Source: Auanema rhodensis (taxonomy: Eukaryota > Nematoda > Chromadorea > Rhabditida > Rhabditidae). From it: a stretch of DNA of 64,000 nt. The stretch is taken from positions 12,508,501 through 12,572,500 of the forward strand of contig OZ059896.1 of the NCBI GenBank assembly GCA_964057225.1. The letters run 5' to 3'. The translations under genes were made by a program, and so were the position numbers. Shown one piece after another: positions 1 to 11,813 of the stretch; positions within the stretch are counted from its first letter, which is position 1, and the number at the start of each line of letters is the position of its first letter. The notes below the pieces were generated by a model that was not told the origin of the DNA, did not search any database, and saw nothing but the letters and a program-made list of their open reading frames with translations.

Positions 1-207
1 AAACTAACCAATTTCTTTCCTACTAAGAAGGAGTGTAACCAGGCTGAACTGAATTGTTTTTTGCTTTGTACATAGCAACATCATATGCTCCAGCTTACTC
101 ACTAGAAAACAAGTTTCTTCATGAGATTGTAAACAATTTGAACCCTTCATGCAAAGTTCCTTCGAGGAAAACTGTTTTGGATATTGTCACCAAAATATCT
201 TATGGTA
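1..207 (+). pseudogene. hAT transposase fragment
   Basis: The plus frame resembles the region of hAT transposases just after the BED zinc finger, with residues such as YAPAYSLENKFLHEIVNNLN followed by a PSRKTVLDIV motif. A possible splice donor (gtatgt) follows at about 205. The start lies outside the window. A close copy that also includes the upstream BED finger is at 27785-28110. Only this piece is present, with no catalytic domain, so it is a relic. The family assignment rests on motif resemblance. Confidence 0.6.
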
Positions 208-800
208 TGTTAGTAGAGAGCCGAACGCTCCGATTTTCTTATCAAGACAAATGTTAAAAAAGAAAGGATTCATGATCAAATTACAATAAAATACAATATG
301 AGAATTACCATAAAAAAGATGATGAAAAGATAAAACGAAGTATGAAAATAGAGAATCTATTGAGATGAGACTCACGTGGCTATAAGACAACCTATCTGGG
401 TCAGGCCAGAAGCAAGAGTGCCATGTGTCTCCCATGTTGTAGGCGAGACTTGTTCAGGCTCCCGCTATCTGAATAGCGCGCACATGTTTACCATGTGCTT
501 GCAGATGTGACATCCTCCCACCTTAAAACGTTAAACGTCCCTGTTCAAAAACAAAATAAATAAATTTACTTTTTAAGATAGTTGGATGTTGAAAAAAATT
601 AAGGTGTAGTGGATAAAAATTTCAAAAAATGTATACAATAAGTTTTGAAAGTTTAGCTATTGTCTCTTCAAGTTTGTTAAATTCGAAAAGTAGTATTGAG
701 TAGATTCTATTCCAAATAGTTGAGTAGTGAAATGCTTGCAAACGAGGTTTTGCTTCTTAACCATTTGACTTTGATATTCGATCATTTTCTTGAGTTGTAC
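208..800. other. Non-coding interval with a duplicated segment
   Basis: I see no gene here. Bases about 320-445 closely match 27550-27690, and both copies lie close to the same hAT fragment. This suggests that one longer repeat, containing the hAT piece, was copied to both places. The stretch 540-800 is AT-rich and has no recognisable coding sequence. Confidence 0.6.
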
Positions 801-1154
801 AGATACGGTGTTACCCTGTTAATAGGTCGAGCCCGTTCTGTACAAAAAAATGAAAACTCGTTTAACCCGTATGACTAATGTCCGTACGGTGAATAGAAGT
901 AATGATTAAGCATAAAGAATAACAAAGTTTACAAGAGAATGTTGGAAAAATCTATTCAATGTTTTTCTAGACTTTTCAGAGAAAAATCAATCAACAAAAA
1001 AGAAGTGTTACAATCAGAAATGGCACAAAATAAAAAATATTTCAACTACTTGAATTGGTTAAAAAAACTACCTTCAAGAAATTGTAATGACTGGAATGGA
1101 TGTTCTTTGTTTCGTGTAGACATGACTTTTATCATCTTTATCATAACTAAGTCA

Positions 1155-1530
1155 TTAACCTGAATTTATTTGTTTTTTATTTCTATTTCGTGTATTGTAC
1201 CGTTGTTCATTTTTCTTTGTGCATGTTTCAATTCTATCTTTTACTATAGCAAAAGTGCTTTCCTTTTGTATTAGTGATCTATTAACACAATCTTCTGTAG
1301 AATTGGTTGGTTCTTCAGTTTGGAGATTATTTGCAGGCAAGTGGTGGTCAATAGGAAGTCTTGCATCCCGACCAAATAATACTATGTATGGACTAATAAA
1401 TGTTGATAAGTTTGGTAACGTCTTGATTGCAAACATAATTTTGGGTAGGTGTAAATCCCAGTTAGTTTGTTGTTCATTCACGAATGAAGAGTTCATTTTT
1501 CTTTGTGCATGCGAGATTGTAACTTAGTTG
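1155..1530 (-). pseudogene. Ty3/gypsy integrase C-terminal fragment
   Basis: The minus frame carries NWDLHLPKIMFAIKTLPNLS and then VLFGRDARLPID. This is the typical end of the gypsy integrase core: a Trp-Asp-(x)-Leu-Pro stretch, a Phe-Ala block and a Gly-Arg-(x)-(x)-Arg-Leu-Pro block. A basic, Asn-rich tail ends in a TAA/TGA region near 1155. The catalytic D,D,E residues lie upstream and are absent. Related pieces are at 2400-2720, 3860-4160 and 4965-5120. No gag, protease or RT of this element is present, so this is a relic. Confidence 0.7.
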
Positions 1531-3163
1531 TAATTTCAGATATTGGTTCAAGAAGAGTTTTCAAATCGAAAATAATATCCCATTCTTTCTTGGTAATCGA
1601 TGGGTGACTACTGCACAAATTTTTTTTAAAAATAAAAAAAAAACAGCTAACTTTTCATTTCTTTCTGAAAATACTCTCAATTTCTTCTCGAAAATTTTTT
1701 TGAAAACCTTTGAGAGAATTTTTGCAGGAATGTCTTGTAAAACTTTCTTTAATGTTGAAACGGTCAGTACTACTACGACGTAGTTTTTTAATAATTTTCC
1801 TTATTCTTTTAATTCAATCAAAACTGGATCTTTTATAAGATATTTAAGCATCGCAATTATTACATTATTTACAATTAAATCAAAACCAATAACAACCAAC
1901 TGAACCAAGTGCGCAAAACATTGTGATGATTACGTATTATCATATCTGTTTAATAATGTTTACCATCTGCTCCAGCTCTAATGTAAGAGTGTATTTTTCT
2001 GCTATTAATATTGAAAGAAGTCAAAGTATTTTTCAAGCAGCAGTGAACACGGTGTTACTCTGAGAATAGGTCCCGTTCTGTTCAAAAAAATGAAAACTCG
2101 TTTAACCCGTATGACTAATGTCCTTAAGGTGAATACAAGTAATGATTCTGCATAACAAATACAAGAGAATGTTGGAAAAATCTATTCAATGAATTGTAGT
2201 AATAAAACAAAATCTTGGAAAACAATAGCAAACATCTCAGAGAGAAATCAATCAACAACAAAGAAGTGTTACAATCAGAAATGGCACAAAATCACAAAAT
2301 AAAAAATATTTCAACAACTTGAATTGGTTAAAAAAAACTACCTTCAAGAAATTGTAATGACTGGAATGGATGTTCTTTGTTTCGTGTAGACATGACTTTT
2401 ATCATCTTTATCATAACTAAGTCATTAACCTGAATTTATTTGTTTTTTATTTCTATTTCGTGTATTGTACCGTTGTTCATTTTTCTTTGTGCATGTTTCA
2501 ATTCTATCTTTTACTATAGCAAAAGTGCTTTCCTTTTGTATTAGTGATCTGTTAACACAATCTTCTGTAGAATTGGTTGGTTCTTCAGTATGAAAATTGT
2601 TCATTTTTCTTTGTGCATGCGAGATTGTAACTTAGTTGTAATTTCAGTTATTGGTTCAAGAAGAGTTTTCAAATCGAAAATAATATCCCATTCTTTCTTG
2701 GTAATCGATGGGTGACTACTGCACAAATTGTTTTAAAAATAAAAAAAAACAGCTCACTTTTCATTTCTTTCTGAAAAAACTCTCAATTTCTTCTCGAAAA
2801 TTTTTTTGAAAACATTTGAGAGAATTTTTGCAGGAATGTCTTAAAATTTTTCTTTAATGTTGAAACGGTCAGTACTACTACGACGTAGTTTTTTAATAAT
2901 TTTCCTTATTTTTTTAATCCAATCAAAACTGGATCTTTTATAAGATATTTAAGCATTGCAATTATTACATTATTTACAATTAAATCAAAACAAATTACAA
3001 CCAACTGAACCAAGTGCGCAAAACATTGTGATGATTACGTATTATCATATCTGTTTAATAATGTTTACCATCTGCTCCAGCTCTAATGCAAGAGTGTATT
3101 TTTCTGCTATTAATATTGAAAGAAGTCAAAGTATTTTTCAAGCAGCAGTGAAGAATATTAGCA

Positions 3164-3400
3164 TTATGACCACTTTTTAACGGGCTCAGCTCGCAATAGG
3201 AAATACTCAGGTTGAGAGCTTCCAATATTCAGAAAATGAAAAGTTACCGCAAACATACTGTGCTTGCTGTTAGCACTGTTCCAGCCATCGATTGAAATGT
3301 GAAACGATTGAACATTCTGAACTATTGATTGAATCTTCCCTCTGAACTCATCATATAATTTTGGAATCATTGTTCTCGAGTACTATGTTCTAGATTTGAA
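3164..3400 (-). pseudogene. hAT transposase catalytic-region fragment
   Basis: The minus frame contains FHISIDGWNSANSKHSMFAV followed by TFHFLN, which corresponds to the hAT catalytic segment with the first acidic residue in a [ST]-x-D-x-W motif. Downstream on the same strand, about 2960-3160, a broken frame shows the CFAHxxQLVV-type hAT block. Stops and frameshifts separate the two. Decayed copies of the same stretch are at 1850-2045 and 4215-4620. Confidence 0.65.
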
Positions 3401-4964
3401 TTCAATACTATAATAAAAAGATCAAATGAAAAATAATCAACTCTCACCTAGGAGCTATAGTTTTCAACGAATTCTTAAAGCCAGCATTTTCTATAATAAT
3501 GAACAGTGTTACCCTGTTAATAGGTCGAGCCCGTTCTGTACAAAAAAATGAAAACTCGTTTAACCCGTATGACTAATGTTCGTACGGTGAATAGAAGTAA
3601 TGATTAAGCATAAAGAATAACAAAGTTTACAAGAGAATGTTGGAAAAATCTATTCAATGAATTGAAGTAATAAAATAAAACCTTGGAAAACAATAGCAGA
3701 CTTCTCAGAGAAAAATCAATCAACAAAAAAGAAGTGTTACAATCAGAAATGGCACAAAATAAAAAATATTTCAACAACTTGAATTGGTTAAAAAAAACTA
3801 CCTTCAAGAAATTGTGATGACTGGAATGGATGTTCTTTGTTTCGTGTAGACATGACTTTTATCATTTTTATCATAACTAAGTCATTAACCTGAATTTATT
3901 TATTATTTATTTCTATTTCGTGTATTGTACCGTTGTTCATTTTTCTTTGTGAATGTTTCAATCCTATCTTTTACTATAGCAGATGTTCTTTCCTTTTGTA
4001 TTAGTGATCTATTAACACAATCTTCTGTAGAATTGGTTGGTTCTTCAATATGAAGATTGTTCATTTTTCTTTGTGCATGCGAGATTGTAACTTAGTTGTA
4101 ATTTTAGATATTGGTTCAAGAAGAGTTTTCAAATCAAAAATAATATCCCATTCTTTCTTGGTAATCGATGAGTGACTGCACAAAATTTTTTAAAAATCAA
4201 AAAAAAACAGCTTATTTAAAATTAAATCAAAACCAATAACAACCAACTGAACCAAGTGTGCAAAACATTGCGATGGATACGTATTATCGTATCTGTTTAG
4301 TAATGTTTACCATCTGCTCCATCTCTAATGAAAGAGTGTATTTCTCTGCTATCAATATTGAAAGAAGTCAAAGTATTTTTCAAGCAGCAGTAGAGATTAT
4401 TAGCATTATGGCCACCTTTACCGGGCTCAGCTTGCAATAGCAGATTCTCAGGTTGACAGCTTTCAATATTCAGAAAATGTGCTTGCTGTCAGCACTGTTC
4501 TAGCCATCGATTGAAACGTTGAACGTTTGAACATTCTGAACAATTGATTGAATCTTCCCTATGAAATCATTATAAAAATTTGGAATTATTGTTCTCGAGT
4601 ACTATGTTCTGGATTTTAATTCAATACTATAATGAAAAGATCAAATGAAAAATAATTAACTCTCACGTAAGAGCTATAGTTTTCAACAAATTCTTAAATC
4701 CAGCATTTCTACAATAATGAAAGGTCTGGCATCATTTATCGTTACTTCTTTTACTACATTTTTTTTCTAAAACATTATATCAAATGAAAAATTATGGTGT
4801 AGTGGATAAAATTTTAAAAAATGTATACAATAAGTTTTGAAAGTTTGGCTATTGTCTCTTCAAATTTGAAATCCATCAACAACACAAAAGTGTTACAATC
4901 AGAAATGGCACAAAATAAAAAAAATTCAACAATTTGATTTTGTTAAAAAAACAACCTTCAAAAA

Positions 4965-5125
4965 GTTGTGATAACCGAAATAGATGTTGTCCGTTGGTAA
5001 GGTTTGACAAAGTCCTTGTGTACTCTTCTGCTTTTTCCTTTATATGTTTGAACCACGACGAAAGATGGTTGAACTGATGTAACTAAATAAGGCCCTTCGA
5101 AGGAAGGTGTTAGTTTGTTTCGGAT
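4965..5125 (-). pseudogene. Ty3/gypsy integrase tail fragment
   Basis: The minus frame encodes KLTPSFEGPYLVTSVQPSF and, after a few residues, HKDFVKPYQR. This matches the SH3-like/GPY segment that follows the integrase core in gypsy elements (K-L-x-P-x-(F/W)-x-G-P-(Y/F)). It lies about 0.8 kb from the integrase fragments to its left and probably comes from the same family. No longer frame surrounds it. Confidence 0.7.
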
Positions 5126-5284
5126 TTCTGAAAGAATTCATGATTTTTTCTAAAAATTAAATTAAAATTTTTTCTTCTCAAGTGTATGTGTATAATTATA
5201 TTTTTAATCATTTTTAAATATATTAAGTTTGAATTTAAATTTAAAATTTTCAAATTTTTTTTAAGTTTAAATATTTAAATTATA

Positions 5285-5866
5285 ATAAGTTGGTCGGAAA
5301 GTAATGACGTTTTTTTCGATTGTATTCGATCAAAAAAAATTATGAACACATGAATCATTATATAAAGGAAAAATTAATAATAATAAGTATTATTATATGT
5401 TATGAATTCTTATTTATATTTTTCTGAACAGTAGATTAATTCTGAGTTTTTTTATAGCTTTTTGAAATCATGCTAGAGAAGAGAAATTTAAGAGCAATTT
5501 TTTGTATGAGTTCAAAATAGGACGTAAAGCTGTTGAAGCAGCTGAAAGAATCAACGTTGCATTCGGCGAAAGGACTTGTTCTGTACGCATGGTGCAGAGA
5601 TGGTTCAAGAATTTCAAAGAGGGAAATGAGAGCTTGGAAGATGATGATCGATCCGGACGACCTGCTGCCGTTGATGCACAAGTTCTGAAAAACTTGGTTA
5701 AAGCAGACCCGTGCAGTTCCACCAGAAGTCTAGCAGAAGATCTAGGAATATCTCACACAACAGTGTTAGAGCATATAAGAAACATTGGAAAAGTGAAAAA
5801 GCTTGACAAGTGGGTTCCACATGAATTAAACGATGCTCAGAAAAATTGAAGATTGGAAGTGCATTT
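5285..5866 (+). pseudogene. mariner transposase N-terminal half, frameshifted
   Basis: A possible terminal repeat (aagttggtcggaaagtaatg) begins at about 5286. The transposase begins with an ATG at 5470, but a one-base change in a T run near 5493 shifts the frame; the frame then continues from about 5502 to 5849. It shows the mariner double helix-turn-helix: RMVQRWFKNFKEGNESLEDD, the RSGRP hinge, then DLGISHTTVLEHIRNIGKVK and KLDKWVPHEL. A TGA follows the AQKN residues. The catalytic DD34D half is missing: at about 5855-5866 the sequence switches to an envelope fragment. Confidence 0.8.
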
Positions 5867-6440
5867 GAAGGATGCATTTTATTTTGGTCAACTTATCAAC
5901 CAAAGAACAAAGAAGTATACGAGGAGATATAATGCATACAATGGAAGCAAGAAGTGCAAGCAAAATCAACGATCATATACCTCAACAACACTCAAAAATA
6001 CGACATTTTGCTACAGCCCTACCGAAAATACGAGTTTCACGGAAAATCATTACAGATTTCGCCAGTCACAGCGAAAGATATAATTCGATGCTCCGACAAA
6101 AATCCTGCTACAACGATAAAGTTATACTTCAATGAATCCAGAGTACAAGAAAATTGTACTCTAACATGCGGAAGAGCAACAAAGCAATTTATCAAACTAA
6201 GTACCATTTTACACTACATATGTGACACTTCAAATTCAGAGGAACTGATCAAACTACATAATGGAACATCTGGAATTTCTTGGAATCTCCCCAACTTGGA
6301 ACCTCTAATAGAAGTGATCCAGAATAATTGGAAATGGATTGGACCCGCCGTAGCTGCAGTCACAGAAAAACTATATACTACACTAGCAAGCAGAAGAAAA
6401 CCTTATATTTGTTCATTATCTCTTTTTATTTCTTAATTCA
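5858..6440 (+). pseudogene. BEL/Pao-type envelope C-terminal fragment
   Basis: From 5858 to about 6300 the sequence is a near-copy of 11115-11550, the C-terminal part of an envelope-like glycoprotein. Visible features are several Cys and N-x-S/T sites, and a Trp-containing hydrophobic tract near 6320-6370 that may be the start of a membrane anchor. Reading frames shift among 5853, 5872 and 5954, so it cannot encode one protein. It is joined to a mariner on the left and to the tRNA-bearing repeat on the right. Assignment to a phlebovirus-like envelope depends on the longer copies at 10.6 and 25 kb. Confidence 0.6.
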
Positions 6441-7138
6441 TTTTTTCACGGTCAAATCGGCGAGCACATGCTGCACATGTGCGAGCTATTCAAGTGACCG
6501 ATGCCCAAACAAGCCACGCTTAGAAAATGAGACTGATATAACCCATTTTATTGCTCAAACCCAGATCGATTGCTTTAAAGACATTAGTGTCTTATCTCAT
6601 TATATTCTCTATTTTGGTTTTTCTTACTTTTTCTTACTTTTTTGTTAATGTATAATTCATACTGTAACTTCTTGTGATCTGATGATTAATTTTTTTGTCT
6701 GTTAACGTTTCTTGCAAAATAGCAAATAAAGTGTTTAGTTCTACGCACCATACAAAGAAAGTAGAAGAACATATATATTTTGAGCATAATGAATGCGGAA
6801 ATGTCCTTTCTTTCGTTAACATCAGTTTCACTGCTCAAAACTCTGTTTCTTGATATCCTAGGTCATGTGATGAATTTTAATTTTGCACTTGGCCGATGAA
6901 AATCGAACAAGATTCTTCTCAATTGACCACAACTACAGCATCAAACTTGGATAACTGCAATCAGCTGAGTTCAAACTTCGAGAAAAATTAAATTTTAAAT
7001 CTCCTCTCAATCATATTGGTCCTATTTTTTTCCTGTTATTTCAAACACGAGGGAAGATTGAATCTCATATATGACAATTCTCTTGTGACAGATTACAGTG
7101 GTTCCGTGGTGTTGTGGTCAGCACTCAGGACTCTGAAT
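6380..7138 (+). repeat. Dispersed copy of the array unit (LTR part + block B + tRNA-Gln start)
   Basis: This segment matches the tandem units at 49.8-57 kb: ctacactagcaagcagaag, then ggcgagcacatgctgcacat, the block around gatgaaaatcgaacaagatt (about 6896), and finally the 5' part of the tRNA-Gln sequence at 7100-7138. The tRNA stops after the anticodon arm loop, where MULE copy 1 begins. It is one of the more divergent copies. Confidence 0.75.
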
Positions 7139-9960
7139 GGGCGGGTGTTCATACTTGTACACCAAATACATGTACACAAATCGTATATTTTGACATATAC
7201 ATTATGCTTTTACATATACGTTTCTCACATGTACGCAATTTGTACGCCGTACACCGAATACAATAGTTTATGATAATTAGATAAATCCTGAAATTCCTAA
7301 AAATTACACCCTAAAATTCAAATTTATACTTCCAATACTTCTTTTCTTGGGTTCTACATATCACAGTTTGTTTCTTTACTATGTGCAAACCTTTGAACTT
7401 GTGTTTGTAATAGAACATGTTGTTTTTGTTTAAGTTCTGTTCATGAATTAAGATTGAAGGTGACGAAGCTTCATGTCTTTCAAAAACTACCTTTTCTAAA
7501 TCAATAATGCTAGGTATGATGTTCTAATTTTGGTTTTTTGGTACTGACTCGTGTGATGTGCTAAAAAAACTTCCTCTGTTATCTCAGTTCAATAAGGGGC
7601 TCATCTATTTCATCTTACACCGGAACAGTGTCAAACCCATAAAAGTCATAACGTATGATCATTATTCTCCTTCGTCAGTGGAGTGTGCGTTTTTTTAATC
7701 AGTAGCTTTTTAATCTTCGTTTAGGTTCGTTTTCTTCCAAAAGAGAAACTTCAAAATGTACGCAGATTAATATAAGTTTCTCTGGAAGTTTTTTTGAAAT
7801 TAATGAAGATGGTATTTTCACATTAAAATTAATAAAAAATTCAAATCCTAAATATAAAGGGTTTAAAAGAGAGGTTAACAGATTTTTTAACCCTTTTAGT
7901 TAACCAGGATGTGTTCTTCAGATTTTTTTTGTGATAGATCAAAATAAGAATTTGATTTCGGATGTTTTTTACTTCTACATGACAGATGTATTTTTAAAAC
8001 AATTGTTCGTACCAGGTATAATTACCAACTATTTTAGGTGGATATGAACATTGACTGTTTCCAAAAAAAGAAAATACTGCCATTGCATGCTCATGATATT
8101 CAGGAAGCTATGAAAAATAGAACAACCCTTGAAACTAAAAAGTTTTTGAAAGCTACTGGCATTGATGTTTCTTCGGCCCAGGTTGCGAACCGTTTTCTTC
8201 TTATATTATTTTTGTGATTTTCAGATACATAGTCTTTCTTGTACTGTTCCAGATCATGTTAAATTGAAGATGGGGAAAAAAGTTCCAACTGATGTTCATA
8301 AGCTGTTAGACAGTTTTTTACTGAAGCAAAATCGTTTTCAAGATATTCAAAGACCATTTATCCAAAATGGTAATATTTTTTTTATTTTTTCCTAACTATT
8401 TCTACTATAGTGACTTTCAACGGTGTATCACAATTGTCTTACGATATATCGTTGGTTTCCCAATTGCTATGAAATGTTTTATTACTTTATTACCACTTGA
8501 AAAAGATGTCATTGATCATAGATAGAATTTGAGAGTTTTTGACAATCTTACTACAAGTCAAACTTCTGGAGAATTCAGTGAAACGTTTCATTTTTTTATT
8601 GTTAACAGTACCAACTATTCAGACAAATATCTACGTACTGCTAATACTTCAGGTTCAATATCTTCTCTTAATACTTTGATTGTTCTGGATACTACGTTCT
8701 CAATATACTCAGGAGAGTATCTTACTTTGGCTTTTGGATATTCAGAGCAATTTCGGTAAAAATAACAATCATTCAAAATTTATCTAATTTAGCTGCACTT
8801 TATCTGATAAGAATGATTCAATTATTCTTGGATACATGATTCATTTCACTAAAATCGCAGACCATCACAACGAATTTTCAAAGTTAGTGAAATTGTTAAA
8901 ATGCACTATAGTTTTCATTAACAGATATCTAAATGAAAAAATGTTTTCAATGAACAAAGAAAAAATAGTTCCTTGTATAATCACCGATGGTGAAGACAGT
9001 TTTTCTGTCTATTCGAGAGATTGTTTTTTTCGAAACACTTTGCATCTACGGTGCGCTGTTCATGTGATTAATAACATAAAAAGTGTTACAAATTGTCCTC
9101 AAACTACTGAAAGGGTGAAAAAAGAACTTTTCGGTTATAAGCTAAATGTGAAATTCTACCATTTTCAAAATTACGGTTTCTCTGATTGCAGACTCCAAGA
9201 AATTATTTTAAAAGATGGAGTACTAAATGCTCTATCACTAACCATATATGATAAAAAGTTTTCAAATATGATAGAAACTCTTGATTTTTAAAACGACCGA
9301 AAAATTGAAAATTGGTAAGTTTTAATTTTTAATAAAGTTCTGTGTATTCTCTAGGTTGTTCACTAACAAACAAATGCTATACAATACTTATTCTATGCAA
9401 AGAAAACTGGAAGCTTGTTGGTGTTTACAATTTCTAACTTCTAATATAAATGAGAGCCGGAACTCGGCTTTAAAAAAAATGATTCCTACTGCTATTCCAG
9501 CAGAGAATGTTGTTAAAGCTATGTTATCAATTCACGAAGGTTTTTATTATTAACAACTTATGAACTACAAATGAAAATTTCAGACGAGTTGAAAAACAGA
9601 GTCAACGCAGCCTGCGGAACAGGCTCATCCAATTTAACAACTTCGTTTTCAAATTAATAAGGAAAGTTACAAGAAATTAACACGTGCTCAGAAAATCAAC
9701 CATTTGACTGGATTTGGTTTCGAAGAATATATGATAGAATCAAAATTTGCTCAGTTTCCGTATTGGTTTGAAGGGTAAAAAAAAGAGAAGTAAAGTGTAC
9801 TATAAACGTTCAGGAAATGGTTTTGTTGATACGGAAATATTTATGAGAGAGGTTGAAAGTGTCCAAGCGCATTCCCCCAAAAAGCGATAATTCTGTATTT
9901 TTCACCTACAAAACTTTGACAATAGAGTAAGTTTTATACAGTATATATTGAAAAACCTTT
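7139..9960 (+). mobile_element. MULE transposon copy 1 (decayed, right end not found)
   Basis: The left end abuts a truncated tRNA-Gln at 7138. Bases 7140-7265 contain repeated gtacac/gtacgc motifs like the terminal repeat of MULE copy 2, so this is probably the left terminal repeat. About 7270-7730 shows no coding sequence. The transposase gene occupies about 8040-9780. I could not find a matching right terminal repeat; the right boundary near 9.96 kb is where BEL/Pao pol sequence begins. Confidence 0.6.
8040..9780 (+). pseudogene. MULE transposase (copy 1)
   Basis: Multi-exon transposase of the MULE (Mutator-like) DDE type. Visible blocks are LIVLDTTFSIYSGEYLTLAF (first Asp, about 8680-8750), CIITDGEDSF (second Asp, about 8970-9005), RCAVHVINN (the Cys-x-x-His motif, about 9050), and a block near 9440-9470 with an E in NESRNSALKK. 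Small introns separate the blocks (gtaatattttt...ctatag near 8370-8410; gtaaaaataac near 8757). A TAG near 8524 and several frame breaks make it non-functional. It shares exon order with copies 2, 3 and 4. Confidence 0.7.
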
Positions 9961-10019
9961 TTATAAAATATGCAGATCTACTAGGCTGATTTTCATGGAA
10001 AATAATTTGAAATGTTCAA

Positions 10020-10240
10020 GCAGTTTATGCAGAAAAGACTTTAATAACAACACGAAATTCGGATAACATATTCAGAATTAAATTAGGAAACGGCAAGGAA
10101 CTCACGAAACCAGTTGAAAAACTCTACCAACTCGAGCTCAAGGATAATTTCGAAGGAAGAGAATTACAGGAAATAACTGTCAATCATCTTTCACACACAC
10201 CAACCAATCCGAACCGGCTAAGGAACATTTTTCGTTTTCT
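10020..10240 (+). pseudogene. BEL/Pao pol C-terminal fragment (plus strand)
   Basis: The plus frame shows a domain similar to the DUF5641 segment that ends BEL/Pao pol: KTLITTRNSDNIFRIKLGNG followed by a KPVEKLYQLEL motif, comparable to the SRSINQLYPLEIR ending of the minus-strand element at about 12830. The rest of this pol is missing. Its position directly upstream of the envelope frame fits the gag-pol-env order of an env-bearing BEL/Pao element in plus orientation. Confidence 0.6.
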
Positions 10241-10241
10241 G

Positions 10242-11550
10242 ATGATAATACAAATATTTTCAGTAGCTATCACCCAACCGATAATCAGGTGTTTAACATC
10301 ACAAGTTGTATTTCCAGCACAACCGAACCACTCAACAATATGCATCGACTCTAGCTGCCATAATCTCTCTGCACACCAATCCGAAATAATCCCACTACCT
10401 ATTTCAGTTTTACCAAAAACAGTATCCGTTTCACGCTTCAACTTGGAGTCAACTCAGAATCAAACATGCAAACTTCCTCACCCATGTGACTTTCTACCAC
10501 CCTTCATCCTACATATCATAGGCAATCCTCACTGTAATCCAATCTTAGCTGTTCTTATAGTACTTACGCCATTAATTGGCTGCGTTCTTTTGTTCATTAG
10601 CTGTGGTCTAATCTACAAAAAATTAAGAATATACTGCTGACAGCACGAGCCCACTATTTCGTACATCCCTTCCCTCTTATTCACACTCTTTTTTCTCATA
10701 TGCCAGGCGCAAGCTTGTGAATCCTCCAACGCTCATTAAAAGATAGAAATTTTTTGCGACGATATACAAAACTGCACCAAAATAACCAACGAAGAAATTT
10801 CATTTAATCCCTTACAAAACTCTCTTTGCTCCTACATCAAATATCAAAACTCCACTATAGGCAAACTAGAAATTCAATTAATTCAGCATAAATTTTATGC
10901 CAGAAAGTTTCGCAAGGATTTACTAGAATCACTAATCTAACCATTCACTCCTCTCATAGATGCGCCGGTACAACCCATTGCCCCTGGGGCACCGGATACA
11001 ATGATATTCGACAGGATACATTTGTATCCGAACTGTATTCTGCTTACGAAAATCCTGGAAGAACTTACTGCACCAGAGCCGGAGGAGGACTATTCAACAG
11101 CTGTGAACTTCCTATAGAAGGATGCATTTCATTTAGGCCAACTTATCAACCAGTGAACAAAGAAGTATACGAGGAGATCAAATGCATACAATGAAAGCAA
11201 GAAGTGCAAGCAGAATCAACGATCATATACCTCAACAACACTCAAAAATACGACATTTTGCTACAGCCCTACCGAAAATACGAGTTTAACGGAAAATCAT
11301 TACAGATTTCGTCAGTCACAGCGAAAGATATATTTCGATGCTCCGACAAAAATCCTGCCACAACGATAAAGTTATACTTCAATGAATCCAAAGTACAAGA
11401 AAATTGTACTCTAACATGCGGAAGAGCAACAAAGCAATTTATCCAACTAAGTACCAGATTACACTACATAAGTGACACTGCAAATTCAGAGGAACTGATC
11501 AAACTACATAATGGAACATCTGGAATTTCTGGGAATCTCCCCAACTTGGC
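10242..11550 (+). pseudogene. BEL/Pao envelope, phlebovirus-glycoprotein-like, broken
   Basis: The first part (10242-10640) encodes a Cys-containing ectodomain and ends in a strong transmembrane segment (ILAVLIVLTPLIGCVLLFI) with a short basic tail, then TGA at 10638-10640. A second hydrophobic signal-like stretch follows at about 10665-10725 (LLFTLFFLICQAQAC). Next come a Cys-rich region with a TAA near 10738, a break near 10940, and a Cys/Gly-rich segment near 10965-11130. The order (anchor, new signal peptide, Cys-rich ectodomain) resembles the Gn-Gc arrangement of phlebovirus polyproteins, from which some nematode BEL/Pao envelopes are known to derive. It is truncated at 11549, inside LTR sequence. 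Confidence 0.55.
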
Positions 11551-11809
11551 GAGCACATGCTGCACATGTGCGAGCATTCAATTCAAGTGACCAATGCCCA
11601 AACAAGCCACGCCTAGAAAATGAGACTGATATAACCCATTTTTCTGCTCAAACTCAGATCGATTGCTTTAAAGACATTAGTGTCTTATCTCATTATATTC
11701 TCTATTCTGGTTTTTCTTAATTTTTCTTACTTTTTTGTTAATGTATAATTCATATTGTAACTTCTTGTGATCTGATGATTAATTTTTTTGTCTGTTAACG
11801 TATCTTGCA
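11550..11809 (-). repeat. Truncated 3' LTR (U3 side) of BEL/Pao element 1
   Basis: Read on the minus strand the LTR starts with TGCAAGATACG at 11809 and matches the LTRs at 18341-19137 and 23525-24299 until it is cut at about 11550, where the plus-strand envelope fragment begins. The junction has only a very short overlap (gg). A Tc1-like element separates it from the end of pol. Confidence 0.7.
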
Positions 11810-11813
11810 TGTA

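Larger units (their letters stand above)
805..4640. repeat. Three direct copies of a gypsy/hAT composite segment
   Basis: A segment beginning at about 808, 2051 and 3506 is repeated three times in the same orientation. Each copy has a common leader with a ctgttcaaaa/gtacaaaa-type run and aaaactcgtttaacccgtat. This is followed by a stretch of Ty3/gypsy integrase on the minus strand (about 1155-1530, 2400-2720, 3860-4160). Next comes a stretch of hAT transposase on the minus strand (about 1850-2045, 2960-3370, 4215-4620). The copies differ by internal deletions; copies 2 and 3 lack much of the integrase part. The start-to-start distances are 1243 and 1455 bp. Confidence 0.65.

Noticed and set aside
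1195..1527. 110-residue plus-strand frame.
   Set aside because: It is the opposite strand of the gypsy integrase fragment.
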